A stretch of 64,000 nucleotides of DNA, taken from NCBI RefSeq assembly GCF_001984575.1, contig NZ_LZNS01000001.1:5191677-5255676 (forward strand). Direction: 5' to 3'. Position 1 is the first letter of the stretch; every line of letters begins with the position of its first letter. Position numbers and translations under genes: made by a program. The notes under the pieces are model-generated. The model was given only the letters and a program-made list of their open reading frames with translations. It ran no database searches and was not told where the DNA came from. Positions 26,911-35,251 of the stretch are shown one piece after another. Source of the stretch: Streptomyces sp. MP131-18 (GTDB lineage: Bacteria; Actinomycetota; Actinomycetes; Streptomycetales; Streptomycetaceae).

Positions 26911-27531
26911 ATGACTGACGGCATGGACGGCACGCTGTGGATGTACGGCATGCTCGCGCTCACCACGTTCCCCCCGCTGGTGCCGAACGCGGCACTCATC
27001 GCCTCCGCAGGCGCGCTCGCGGAGGCGGGGGACCTCAGCCTGATCCTCGTGCTGCTCGTCGTGGCGGGCAGCGCCCTCGCGGGCGACGCGGCGGTCTACG
27101 GCCTCGGCCGGATCGGCAGCCGCCGGGCCCACGCCTGGCTGGACCGCACCCCGCGGCGCAAGGCGGCGCTCGCCTGGACCGCGGACCGCATACACGCCCA
27201 CGGGCTGCCGTTCGTCATCGGCGTCAGATTCGTGCCGAGCGGCCGGCTCGTCGGCGGGCTCACCGCCGCCCTGGTCCGCTACGGGGCGCCCCGTTACCTG
27301 CTGGGCGCCGGCATCGCCGAGGCGGTGTGGGCCTCCTACAGCGTCGCCCTCGGGTACTGGGGCGGCTCGGCGCTGGGCAGTACCTGGTCCGCCATGCTCA
27401 TCGGCTGGGGCGTGTCCCTGGTCGTCGCGGGCATCGCGCAACTGCTGAGCCGCGCCGCCCGCCCGGTGCCGGGCGGCGGCCTCAGCGCGACCGGCCGCGA
27501 CGCCCCTGGCGGCGTGACACCCACTCCGTGA
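26911..27531 (+). CDS. DedA-family membrane protein
   Basis: A 206-aa integral membrane protein. The VTT/DedA domain is seen as two re-entrant halves: FPPLVPNAALIASAGALAE and, after the loop GDAAVYGLGRIGSR, the conserved GVRFVPSGRLVGGLTAAL block with the FxP...R pattern. Four or more hydrophobic segments are visible. DedA proteins act as lipid flippases or scramblases (undecaprenyl phosphate, phosphatidylethanolamine) and support envelope stability; which lipid applies here is unknown. GGGGAGGGA directly precedes ATG 26911. Confidence 0.85.
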   Translation: MTDGMDGTLWMYGMLALTTFPPLVPNAALIASAGALAEAGDLSLILVLLVVAGSALAGDAAVYGLGRIGSRRAHAWLDRTPRRKAALAWTADRIHAHGLPFVIGVRFVPSGRLVGGLTAALVRYGAPRYLLGAGIAEAVWASYSVALGYWGGSALGSTWSAMLIGWGVSLVVAGIAQLLSRAARPVPGGGLSATGRDAPGGVTPTP

Positions 27532-27693
27532 TCGTCTCCCGGCGGCCAGGACGGCCTGCCGTCCGCGACCGTGCCGGACGACGGCGGCGGACGGCGCCGC
27601 CCGCCCCCGATCCCCGGCGTTCGCAGGCCCTGTCCTGCCGATCTGACCGGCCCGCGACTCCCCCGGACTCCGTCCGGAAGGTGCCCCCAGCTA

Positions 27694-27729
27694 CGGCACT
27701 CCCCCAGCCGCCAGGCTGGGGGAGTGCCG
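27694..27729. repeat. 16-bp-arm hairpin, Streptomyces-type dispersed palindrome / bidirectional terminator
   Basis: CGGCACTCCCCCAGCC (27694-27709) and its exact complement (27714-27729) enclose a 4-base loop. A partial third copy (GGTGCCCCCAG) sits just left of it. It lies between the convergent DedA and iolA genes, where it can end transcription from both sides. The same CACTCCCCCAGCC/GGCTGGGGGAGTG unit occurs many times in Streptomyces genomes, to my knowledge, so it may also be a dispersed repeat. Confidence 0.75.
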
Positions 27730-27769
27730 CATCTGACGCCGCGGGCTGCTCCGACAAGACCGCAGGACA

Positions 27770-29266
27770 CTAGTGGTTGCGGGGGAAGCCCAGGCTGACG
27801 CCGCCGTCCGCCGGCTCGGGCCAGCGGGTGGTGACCACCTTCCCGCGGGTGAAGAACCGCACGCCGTCGGGGCCGTAGATGTGGTGCTCGCCGAACAGGG
27901 ACGCCTTCCAGCCGCCGAAGGAGTGGTAGCCCACCGGCACGGGGATCGGCACGTTCACCCCGACCATGCCCGTCTCGACGTCCAGTTGGAAGCGCCGGGC
28001 CGCGCCCCCGTCGCGGGTGAACACGGCCGAACCGTTGCCCCACGGCGAGGAGTTGATCAGCGCGAGCCCCTCCTCGTAGGACGTGGCGCGCACCACGCAC
28101 AGCACGGGGCCGAAGATCTCGTCCCGGTAGGCGTCCATCTCCCGCGTCACGCGGTCGAGCAGGGAGACCCCGAGGAAGAAGCCCGCCTCGTGCCCCGGCA
28201 CCGCGTACCCCGTTCCGTCCAGCACGACCTCCGCGCCCTGGTCGGCCGCGCCGCGGACGTAGGCCGCGACCCGGTCCCGGTGCTCGGCCGTGATCAGCGG
28301 CCCCATCTCCGCGTCCGGGTCCGTGCCGGGGCCGATGCGCACCGCGGCGGCCCGCGTCGCGAGCCGGGCGACCAGCGCGTCCGCGGTGTCGTCGCCGACC
28401 GCCACCACCACCGAGACGGCCATACAGCGTTCGCCCGCGGAACCGTACGCGGCGCCGATCGCGCTGTCCGCGGCCATGTCGAGGTCGGCATCCGGCAGGA
28501 CCAGCATGTGGTTCTTCGCGCCGCCGAGCGCCTGGACGCGCTTGCCGTGCGCGACCGCGCCCTGCTGCACCGCGCGGGCCACCGGCGTGGAGCCGACGAA
28601 GCTCACCGCGGCCACGTCCGGGTGGGCCAGCAGCCGGTCGACGGCCTCCCGGTCGCCGTTGACGACATTGAGCACGCCGGGCGGGAACCCGGCCTCCGCG
28701 GCCAGCTCCGCGAGCCGCAGGGCCGCCGAGGGGTCCTTCTCGCTCGGCTTCAGCACGAACGCGTTCCCGCAGGCGACGGCCACCGGGAACATCCACAGCG
28801 GCACCATCGCGGGGAAGTTGAACGGCGTGATCCCGGCGACCACGCCCAGCGGCCCGCGGAACGAGGCGACGTCCACCCCGGTGGACGCCTCCGTGGACAG
28901 CTCGCCCTTCAGCTGCTGCGTGATGCCGCACGCCAGCTCCACGATCTCCAGGCCGCGCGCCACCTCCCCCAGCGCGTCCCCCGGCACCTTGCCGTGCTCC
29001 GCGGTGATCAGCGCGGCCAGCTCCTCCCGGCGGGCCGTCAGCAGCTCGCGGTAGCGGAACAGCAGCGAGGTGCGCCGCGCCAGCGATGCCGCGCCCCAGG
29101 AACGGGCGGCCCGCGCCGCCGCGGCGACGGCCGTGTCGACCTCGGCGGCGGAGGCGAGCGCGACGTGCCCCGACTGCTCGCCCGTGGCCGGGTCCCACAC
29201 GGGCCCGAAGCGGCCCGAGGCGCCCGCGACGGGCTCGTTGTCGACGAAGTGGCCGATGGTCCTCAT
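27770..29266 (-). CDS. iolA: Methylmalonate-semialdehyde dehydrogenase (acylating), inositol pathway
   Basis: A 498-aa CoA-dependent aldehyde dehydrogenase. It converts malonate semialdehyde to acetyl-CoA, or methylmalonate semialdehyde to propionyl-CoA. ITPFNFPAMVPLWMFPVA is the MmsA-specific cofactor region; SFVGSTPVARAV binds NAD; the catalytic Cys is in GSAGERCMAVSVVVAVG, where MmsA enzymes have this sequence in place of the usual GQxC. FGGWKASLFG is near the end. It is the last gene of the leftward iol operon. ATG 29266 follows AGAGGG. Confidence 0.92.
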   Translation of the reverse strand: MRTIGHFVDNEPVAGASGRFGPVWDPATGEQSGHVALASAAEVDTAVAAAARAARSWGAASLARRTSLLFRYRELLTARREELAALITAEHGKVPGDALGEVARGLEIVELACGITQQLKGELSTEASTGVDVASFRGPLGVVAGITPFNFPAMVPLWMFPVAVACGNAFVLKPSEKDPSAALRLAELAAEAGFPPGVLNVVNGDREAVDRLLAHPDVAAVSFVGSTPVARAVQQGAVAHGKRVQALGGAKNHMLVLPDADLDMAADSAIGAAYGSAGERCMAVSVVVAVGDDTADALVARLATRAAAVRIGPGTDPDAEMGPLITAEHRDRVAAYVRGAADQGAEVVLDGTGYAVPGHEAGFFLGVSLLDRVTREMDAYRDEIFGPVLCVVRATSYEEGLALINSSPWGNGSAVFTRDGGAARRFQLDVETGMVGVNVPIPVPVGYHSFGGWKASLFGEHHIYGPDGVRFFTRGKVVTTRWPEPADGGVSLGFPRNH

Positions 29267-29310
29267 GCGTTGCCCTCTTTCGGGATGCCGGTGGTCACGG
29301 GTGCCGGTGG

Positions 29311-31185
29311 TCACAGGTGGCGGCGGCGGGTGGCGGCGTGGCGTTCGTACGCGGCGCGGGCCCTGCGGGCGGCCGGCCGGGCGGCGGTCGCCGCGACCGG
29401 CACGTCCCACCATGCCGCGGCAGGCGGCGCGGTGGGCGCCGGATCGGTCTCGACGTAGACGCAGGCGGGCCCCTGCGCGGCGCGCGCCGCGGCCAGCGCG
29501 CCGCGCAGCTCCGCACTGGTCGCGGCGCGGAAGACGGTCAGACCGAGCGAAGCGGCGTTCGCCGCCAGGTCGACCGGCAGCGGGTCGCCGGTGTAGGTGC
29601 CGTCGGCCGCGCGGTAGCGGTAGGCGGTGCCGAAGCCCTCCGCGCCCGTCGCCTCGGACAGGCCGCCGATGGAGGCGTAGCCGTGGTTCTGGACCAGCAC
29701 CAGCTTGATGGGGATGCCCTCCTGGACGGCCGTGACCAGCTCGGTGGGCATCATCAGGTAGGTGCCGTCGCCGACCAGCGCCCACACGGTGCGGGTGGGC
29801 GCGGCCAGGGCCACGCCGATCGCGGCGGGGATCTCGTAGCCCATGCAGGAGTAGCCGTACTCCAGGTGGTACTGGCGCGGGGACCTGGCGCGCCACAGTT
29901 TGTGCAGGTCGCCCGGCATGGAACCGGCCGCGTTGATGACGACGTCCGTGTCCTCGACGAGGGCGTCCAGCGCGCCGATCACCTGGGTCTGGGTGGGGCG
30001 TGCGCTCTCGGCGTGCGGGGTGAACGCGGCGCGCGTGACCGATTCCCAGCGCTTCTTCCCGGCCGCGTACTCCGCGGCGTACGCCTCGTCGACCCGGTAC
30101 CCGGCCAGCGCCTCGGCCAGGGCGGCCAGGCCGGCGCGCGCGTCGGCGACCACCGGCAGGCCGCCCATCTTGTGCGCGTCGTGGCCGTCGATGGCGAGGT
30201 TGACGAAACGGACGTCCCGCGCGGCGAACAGCGTGCCGGACGCGGTGGTGAAGTCCGTCCAGCGGGTGCCCACGCCGATCACCAGATCGGCGCGGCGGGC
30301 CAGTTCGTCGGCGACCGCGGTGCCGGTGTGGCCGATGCCGCCCACCTCGCAGGGGTGGTCGTGGCGCAGGGCGCCCTTACCGGCCTGCGTGGTGGCCACC
30401 GGGATGCCGGTGGCGTCGGCAAGCGCCCGCAGCGCGTCCTCGGCCTCGCTGTGGTGCACGCCGCCGCCCGCCACGAGCAGCGGCCTGCGGGCCGCCCGCA
30501 CCGCGTGCGCGGCGGCGGCAAGCGCGGCCGGGTCGGGCGCCGGGCGCGGCACCGGCCAGACCCGCACGGCGAAGAACTCCTCGGGCCAGTCGTGGGCTTC
30601 GGCCTGCACGTCCTGCGGCAGCGCCAGCGTGACGGCGCCGGTGGCGGCCGGGTCGGCGAGCACTCGCATCGCCTGGAGCGCGGCAGGGATCAGCGCCTCG
30701 GGACGGTGCACCCGGTCGAACCAGCGGCTGACCGGCCGCAGCGCGTCGTTCACCGACACATCGCCCGCGCCCGGGTGTTCGAGCTGCTGGAGCACGGGGT
30801 CCGCGGGCCTGGTGGCGAACGTGTCGCCCGGGAGCAGCAGCACGGGCAGCCGGTTGACGGTGGCGAGCGCGGCGCCGGTGACGAGATTGGTGGCGCCCGG
30901 GCCGATGGAGGTGGTGACGGCCTGGGCCGAGAGCCGGTTGCGCTGCCGCGCGAAACCGACGGCCGCGTGCACCATCGCCTGCTCGTTCCTGCCCTGGTGG
31001 AACGGCAGTTCGGCCCCCGGGGCGTGGCCGCTCTGCACGATGGCCTGGCCGATGCCCGCGACGTTGCCGTGCCCGAAGATGCCCCAGCAGGACTCGATCA
31101 GCCGGTGCCGCCGGCCGTCACGTTCGGTGTACTGGTGGGCGAGGAAGCGGACCAGGGCCTGCGCCACGGTCAGGTGAGCCGTCAT
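29311..31185 (-). CDS. iolD: 3D-(3,5/4)-trihydroxycyclohexane-1,2-dione acylhydrolase (decyclizing)
   Basis: A 624-aa thiamine-diphosphate enzyme that opens the inositol ring to 5-deoxy-glucuronate. The N-terminal Pyr domain has LPFHQGRNEQAMVHAAVGFARQ with the ThDP-activating Glu; the PP domain has MGYEIPAAIGVALA and VGDGTYLMMPTELV with the GDG...N-like ThDP/Mg site. FGHGNVAGIGQA near the N-terminus is typical of IolD. It starts one base after the iolB stop side (31187) and is probably co-translated with iolB. Confidence 0.94.
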   Translation of the reverse strand: MTAHLTVAQALVRFLAHQYTERDGRRHRLIESCWGIFGHGNVAGIGQAIVQSGHAPGAELPFHQGRNEQAMVHAAVGFARQRNRLSAQAVTTSIGPGATNLVTGAALATVNRLPVLLLPGDTFATRPADPVLQQLEHPGAGDVSVNDALRPVSRWFDRVHRPEALIPAALQAMRVLADPAATGAVTLALPQDVQAEAHDWPEEFFAVRVWPVPRPAPDPAALAAAAHAVRAARRPLLVAGGGVHHSEAEDALRALADATGIPVATTQAGKGALRHDHPCEVGGIGHTGTAVADELARRADLVIGVGTRWTDFTTASGTLFAARDVRFVNLAIDGHDAHKMGGLPVVADARAGLAALAEALAGYRVDEAYAAEYAAGKKRWESVTRAAFTPHAESARPTQTQVIGALDALVEDTDVVINAAGSMPGDLHKLWRARSPRQYHLEYGYSCMGYEIPAAIGVALAAPTRTVWALVGDGTYLMMPTELVTAVQEGIPIKLVLVQNHGYASIGGLSEATGAEGFGTAYRYRAADGTYTGDPLPVDLAANAASLGLTVFRAATSAELRGALAAARAAQGPACVYVETDPAPTAPPAAAWWDVPVAATAARPAARRARAAYERHAATRRRHL

Positions 31186-31186
31186 A

Positions 31187-32092
31187 TCACGCCTCCGGCC
31201 GGTAGAAGGGCAGCCTGGGGTCGGTCCGCTCGTCGCGCCAGCGGTCCCTGATCCAGGCGTGGTCGGGGTGGTCGCTGATCAGCCAGGCGCGCTCGGCGTC
31301 CGGGCCCGCCATGACGTTGAGGTAGTACATGTCGTGTCCCGGCGCGGCGATGGACGGGCCGTGCCAGCCGTCGGGGATGAGTACCGCGTCGCCGGTGCGC
31401 ACCTCGGCCAGAACGTCCGTCCCGGTGCCGTGCCCGGAGGGCGTCACGCGCTGGTAGCCGACGCCCTCGGCGGCCGGGTGGGCGGGCGCGTCCGCGATCT
31501 CGTAGTAGTAGATCTCCTCAAGGACCGACTCCTCGCCCGGCCGCGGCTGGTCGTGCTTGTGCGGCGGGTAGGAGGACCAGTTGCCGCCGGGCGTCAGCAC
31601 CTCGACGGCGATCAGCCGGTCGGCCTCGAACACCCCGGCGGCGGCGAAGTTGTTGACCTGGCGGGAGCAGCCGCCCGCGCCGCGCAGCTCCACCGGCACG
31701 CCGTCCGCGGGCCCGTAGCGGGCGGGCAGGCGGCGCGTGCAGCGCGCCCCGGCCAGGGCGAACCGGCCGCCGGCCGCCGAGACCAGCGTGGCCTCGGCAT
31801 CGCGCGGCACGTACGCGAAGTCGGAGACGGCGGCGAACACGCCGCTGCGACCCCGCAGTTCGAACGTCTCGCCGCCGGTGGCGACGGTGCAGGAGCCGGA
31901 CAGCGGCAGCACGATCCACTCGCTGTCGCCGGTGGCGAACGTGTGCCGCCCGCCGGGAGCCAGCGGCAGCACGCGCAGCGAGGAGTGCGCCCAGCCGGCG
32001 CTCTCCGGCGAAACCTTCAGGGCGTAGGGCCCGGCCGCGGCGGAGCCCGCGGGCAGATGGCAGGCGTCGGCGGTTCGGATGCGTGGAGTCAA
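31187..32092 (-). CDS. iolB: 5-deoxy-glucuronate isomerase
   Basis: A 301-aa bicupin enzyme converting 5-deoxy-D-glucuronate to 2-deoxy-5-keto-D-gluconate. NWSSYPPHKHD carries the metal-binding His residues of the second cupin, with EEIYYYEI following; the first cupin lies around SEWIVLPLSGSCTV. Length matches IolB. The best start is TTG 32092 (MTPRIRTAD), with GAGGAC about 10 bases upstream. The preceding 109 bases to the aldolase gene contain no ORF. Confidence 0.92.
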   Translation of the reverse strand: MTPRIRTADACHLPAGSAAAGPYALKVSPESAGWAHSSLRVLPLAPGGRHTFATGDSEWIVLPLSGSCTVATGGETFELRGRSGVFAAVSDFAYVPRDAEATLVSAAGGRFALAGARCTRRLPARYGPADGVPVELRGAGGCSRQVNNFAAAGVFEADRLIAVEVLTPGGNWSSYPPHKHDQPRPGEESVLEEIYYYEIADAPAHPAAEGVGYQRVTPSGHGTGTDVLAEVRTGDAVLIPDGWHGPSIAAPGHDMYYLNVMAGPDAERAWLISDHPDHAWIRDRWRDERTDPRLPFYRPEA

Positions 32093-32201
32093 CGGGTCAC
32101 GTCCTCACGGCAGTCGGTCAGCGGACGGCAGGCGGCGGGGGTCGACGCGTACGGGCCGTGGCCGCCGGGGGCAGGTGCGCGGGCGGGGCCGGGCCGCCGG
32201 C

Positions 32202-33080
32202 TCACAGCAGCCCCGCGGCGGTGTCCACGGCTCGTGCCACGTCCCCGTCGGGCGGGTAGAGCAGCGTGCGGCCCACGACCAGGCCGCGGACGGTCGGCAG
32301 GCGCAGCGCGGCGCGCCACCTGCCGTACGTGGCCTCCTGGTCGCCGGTCACCTCGCCGCCGAGCAGCACGGCCGGCAGGGTCGAGGCGGCCAGGGCCCGT
32401 TCCGTCGCCGCCGGATCGGGGCCGACCGGCACCTTCAGCCACGTGTAGGCGGAGGTGCCGCCGAGCCCGGAGGCGATGGCGAGGGAGGTGGCGACGGCCT
32501 CGGCGCCGAGGTCGCTGGTGACCTTGCCGTCGACACGGCGGCACAGGAACGGCTCGACGAACACGGGCAGCCGCCGCCGGGCCATCTCGTCGACCGCGCG
32601 GGCCGCCGCGTCGAGGGTGGCCAGCGAACCGGCGTCCGAGTAGTCGATGCGCAGCAGCAGTTTGCCCGCGTCGAAGCCCAGCCGTTCGATGTCGCGAGGG
32701 CGGTGGCCGGTGAACCGGTCGTCCAGCTCGAACGCGGCCCCGGCGAGGCCGCCGCGGTTCATCGAGCCGATGACCACCTTGTGCTCCAGGGCGCCGAGCA
32801 GCAGCAGGTCGTCCAGCACGTCCGCGGTGGCGAGCACCCCGTCGACGCCGGGCCGCGACAGCGCGAGCGTCAGCCGTTCCAGCAGGTCGAGCCGGTTGCC
32901 CATGGCCATCTTCCGGCCGCCGACGGCCAGTGCGCCGCGCGCCGGGTGGTCGGCGGCGATGATCAGCAGCCGGCCGCGTTCGCCCAGCAGCGGGCGGCGC
33001 GCCCGCCGGGCGGCGGCCTCGGCTATCGCCTCGGGGTGGCGGCTGCGCACGGTGACGAGGTCGGAGACGCTGATGGTCAC
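32202..33080 (-). CDS. Cgl0159-type (beta/alpha)8 aldolase of inositol clusters
   Basis: A 292-aa protein of the aldolase-barrel fold. LLIIAADHPARGALAVGGRKMAM and LLLRIDYSDAGSLATL are typical of the Cgl0159 group, found in actinobacterial inositol clusters. It probably does the job of IolJ, splitting 2-deoxy-5-keto-D-gluconate 6-phosphate into dihydroxyacetone phosphate and malonate semialdehyde; the reaction is inferred from context, since no classical iolJ is present. The GTG at 33080 overlaps the iolC stop (GTGA). Confidence 0.85.
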   Translation of the reverse strand: MTISVSDLVTVRSRHPEAIAEAAARRARRPLLGERGRLLIIAADHPARGALAVGGRKMAMGNRLDLLERLTLALSRPGVDGVLATADVLDDLLLLGALEHKVVIGSMNRGGLAGAAFELDDRFTGHRPRDIERLGFDAGKLLLRIDYSDAGSLATLDAAARAVDEMARRRLPVFVEPFLCRRVDGKVTSDLGAEAVATSLAIASGLGGTSAYTWLKVPVGPDPAATERALAASTLPAVLLGGEVTGDQEATYGRWRAALRLPTVRGLVVGRTLLYPPDGDVARAVDTAAGLL

Positions 33081-34093
33081 GAAGGGCTCCCCTGGGGTGC
33101 GTTGCCCGGCTCGGCGCCCGGTCCGGCGAGCAGTGCGTCCACCTCGTCGGCGTAGGGCATGGCGGCGGAGCAGGCCAGGCGCCCCGCGACGAGCGCGCCG
33201 GCCGCGTTGGCGTACCGGGCGAGCCGCTCGGGCGGCCAGCCGGCGAGCAGCCCGTGGCACAGGGCCCCGCCGAACGCGTCGCCCGCGCCGAGCCCGTTGA
33301 CCACCTCCACGGGGTGCGGCGGCACTTCCGCGGTGGTGCCGTCGCGGTGCGCCAGCAGCACCCCGGCCGGGCCCTGTTTGACGACGGCCAGTTCGACCCC
33401 GGCGGCGAGCAGCGCGTCGGCGCAGGCGCGCGGCTCCGTCGCGCCGGTGGCAACGGCGCACTCCGCCAGGTTGCCCACCGCGACGGTGGCGTGCGCCAGC
33501 GCGGCCCGGTAGTGCTCGCGCGCCGCGTCGGGCGAGCCCTCGGGCCAGAACATCGGCCGCCAGTCGAGGTCGAAGATTGTGGCGACCTGCCCCCCGCGGC
33601 CCCCGCGGCCCGCGTCGGTGCGCGCCCGCAGCGCGGCCAGCGTCGCGCCGCGGCTCGGCTCGTCGCACAGCCCCGTGCCGCTGATCCAGAAGACGCGGGC
33701 CGCCGCGATGGCGGGCAGGTCGAGCTCCTCGGGTCTGATCACCAGATCCGGCGCCTTCGGCAGCCGGTAGAAGTACAGCGGGAAGTCGTCCGGCGGGAAG
33801 ATCTCGCAGAACGTGACGGGCGTCGGCAGCCCGGGAACGGCGGTCACCCACCGGTCGTCCACGCCGAACTCGCGGAGCGCCTGGTGGCAGTACTCGCCGA
33901 ACGGGTCCTGCCCGGTCCTGCTGATGACGGCCGCCGCCCGGCCGAGGCGGGCGGCGGCGACCGCCACGTTCGTCGGGGAGCCGCCGAGGAACTTCCCGAA
34001 AGTCTCCACGCGCGGCAGGGGCACGCCGGTCTGGAGCGGGTAGATGTCAACGCCGATGCGTCCCATGGTGATGAGGTCCAACGGTCCGGCCAT
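33077..34093 (-). CDS. iolC: 5-dehydro-2-deoxygluconokinase
   Basis: A 338-aa PfkB-family sugar kinase. LGGSPTNVAVAAARLG is the first PfkB signature and NGLGAGDAFGGALCHGLL the second, with the catalytic Asp in GAGDAF. It phosphorylates 2-deoxy-5-keto-D-gluconate. ATG 34093 (MAGPLDLITMGRIGVD) is the family-like start, although GAGGGG lies only one base before it; a GTG at 34117 would add eight residues. It is the first gene of the leftward operon; TTGACA and a TACACC -10-like box lie within the upstream operator region. Confidence 0.92.
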   Translation of the reverse strand: MAGPLDLITMGRIGVDIYPLQTGVPLPRVETFGKFLGGSPTNVAVAAARLGRAAAVISRTGQDPFGEYCHQALREFGVDDRWVTAVPGLPTPVTFCEIFPPDDFPLYFYRLPKAPDLVIRPEELDLPAIAAARVFWISGTGLCDEPSRGATLAALRARTDAGRGGRGGQVATIFDLDWRPMFWPEGSPDAAREHYRAALAHATVAVGNLAECAVATGATEPRACADALLAAGVELAVVKQGPAGVLLAHRDGTTAEVPPHPVEVVNGLGAGDAFGGALCHGLLAGWPPERLARYANAAGALVAGRLACSAAMPYADEVDALLAGPGAEPGNAPQGSPS

Positions 34094-34124
34094 ACCCCTC
34101 AGGTGTAGGCGCGGCACGAGCGCC

Positions 34125-34156
34125 TGTCAATGTATTGTCAGGACAAAGTATTGACA
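34125..34156. promoter_or_regulatory. 32-bp palindromic operator with divergent iol promoters
   Basis: Outer arms TGTCAAT (34125-34131) and ATTGACA (34150-34156) and inner arms TTGTC (34135-34139) and GACAA (34142-34146) share one axis at 34140/34141; 12 of 16 base pairs are symmetric. The outer arms each contain a TTGACA box, pointing outward on either strand. On the minus strand TACACC follows after 17 bases, before iolC. It is the likely binding site of the GntR regulator encoded at 39118. Confidence 0.75.
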
Positions 34157-34246
34157 TGCTCGCCGGATGGGGAGTTTGCTGCGCATCGTGCACTACCGAA
34201 TCCGCGCCACGGCCCCAGCTCTCACACCGAAGTGAGGTACCGGACG

Positions 34247-35251
34247 ATGAATCGTGTGTATCGCGCCGCCTGCGCGGCCGCCTGTGCGGCGGGCCTGCTG
34301 CTCACGGCGGCCTGTTCGAGCAGCTCCGGCGGCAAGGCCGCCAGGGAGCGCGCCGAGGAGGCGGCCGCCGCGGGGCAGGCGGACACGCCCCGCATGGAGG
34401 TCGCGCTGATCACGCACGGCGCGCCGGGCGACACGTTCTGGGACACCGTCCGCAAGGGGGCCGAGGCCGGCGCGCAGAAGAGCAACGCGGAGCTGATCTA
34501 CGCGAGCGATCCGGCGGTCGCCGGGCAGGCCAACCTCATCCAGAACGCGATCGACCAGGACGTGGACGGCATCGCCGTCTCCCTGGCCAACCCCGAGGGC
34601 CTGTCGGAGGCGATCCGGGCGGCCACGGACGCGGGCATCCCCGTCGTCGGCCTCAACTCGGGCATGGACGCCTGGCAGGAGCTGGGCCTGCTGTCGTTCT
34701 TCGGCCAGGACGAGACCGTCTCCGGCCGGGCGTTCGGCGAGCGGCTGAACGAGGAGGGCGCCGAGCACAATGTCTGCGTCATCCACGAGCAGGGCAACGT
34801 GGGGCACGAGGCGCGCTGCGCGGGCGTCGCCGAAACCTTCGAGGGCGAGACGGAGATCCTGTACGTGGAGGGCGCCGACATGCCCTCGGTGCGCGCCACC
34901 ATCGAGGCGAAGCTGCGGCAGGACTCCTCCGTCGACTACGTGGTGGCGCTGGGCGCGCCGTTCGCGCTGACGGCCGTGGACGCGGTCGCCGACGCGGGCA
35001 GCGAGGCCACGATCGCGACGTTCGACCTCAACACCGAGATCGTGCCGGCCATCGAGGAGGGCCAGGTCGAGTTCGCCGTCGACCAGCAGCCGTACCTCCA
35101 GGGCTACTTGGCGATCGACAGCCTGTGGCTCTACCACAACAACGGCAACTTCAGCGGCGGCGGTGCCGAACCGGTGCTCACCGGGCCCGCGTTCGTCGAC
35201 GGCGAGAACATCGAGGCGGTCGCCGAGTTTGCCGAGCGGGGCACCCGGTGA
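34247..35251 (+). CDS. Sugar-binding lipoprotein of an inositol ABC importer
   Basis: A 334-aa type 1 solute-binding protein of the RbsB kind. AAGLLLTAACSSSS is a lipoprotein signal with a lipobox ending LTAAC. The mature part has the LacI-like periplasmic fold: VALITHGAPGDTFWDTVRKGAEAGA, DQDVDGIAVSLANPEGL and YVVALGAPFALTAVDAV. Ligand specificity for myo-inositol is inferred from the surrounding catabolic genes. ATG 34247 has GAGG 8 bases upstream. It is the first gene of the rightward operon. Confidence 0.87.
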   Translation: MNRVYRAACAAACAAGLLLTAACSSSSGGKAARERAEEAAAAGQADTPRMEVALITHGAPGDTFWDTVRKGAEAGAQKSNAELIYASDPAVAGQANLIQNAIDQDVDGIAVSLANPEGLSEAIRAATDAGIPVVGLNSGMDAWQELGLLSFFGQDETVSGRAFGERLNEEGAEHNVCVIHEQGNVGHEARCAGVAETFEGETEILYVEGADMPSVRATIEAKLRQDSSVDYVVALGAPFALTAVDAVADAGSEATIATFDLNTEIVPAIEEGQVEFAVDQQPYLQGYLAIDSLWLYHNNGNFSGGGAEPVLTGPAFVDGENIEAVAEFAERGTR

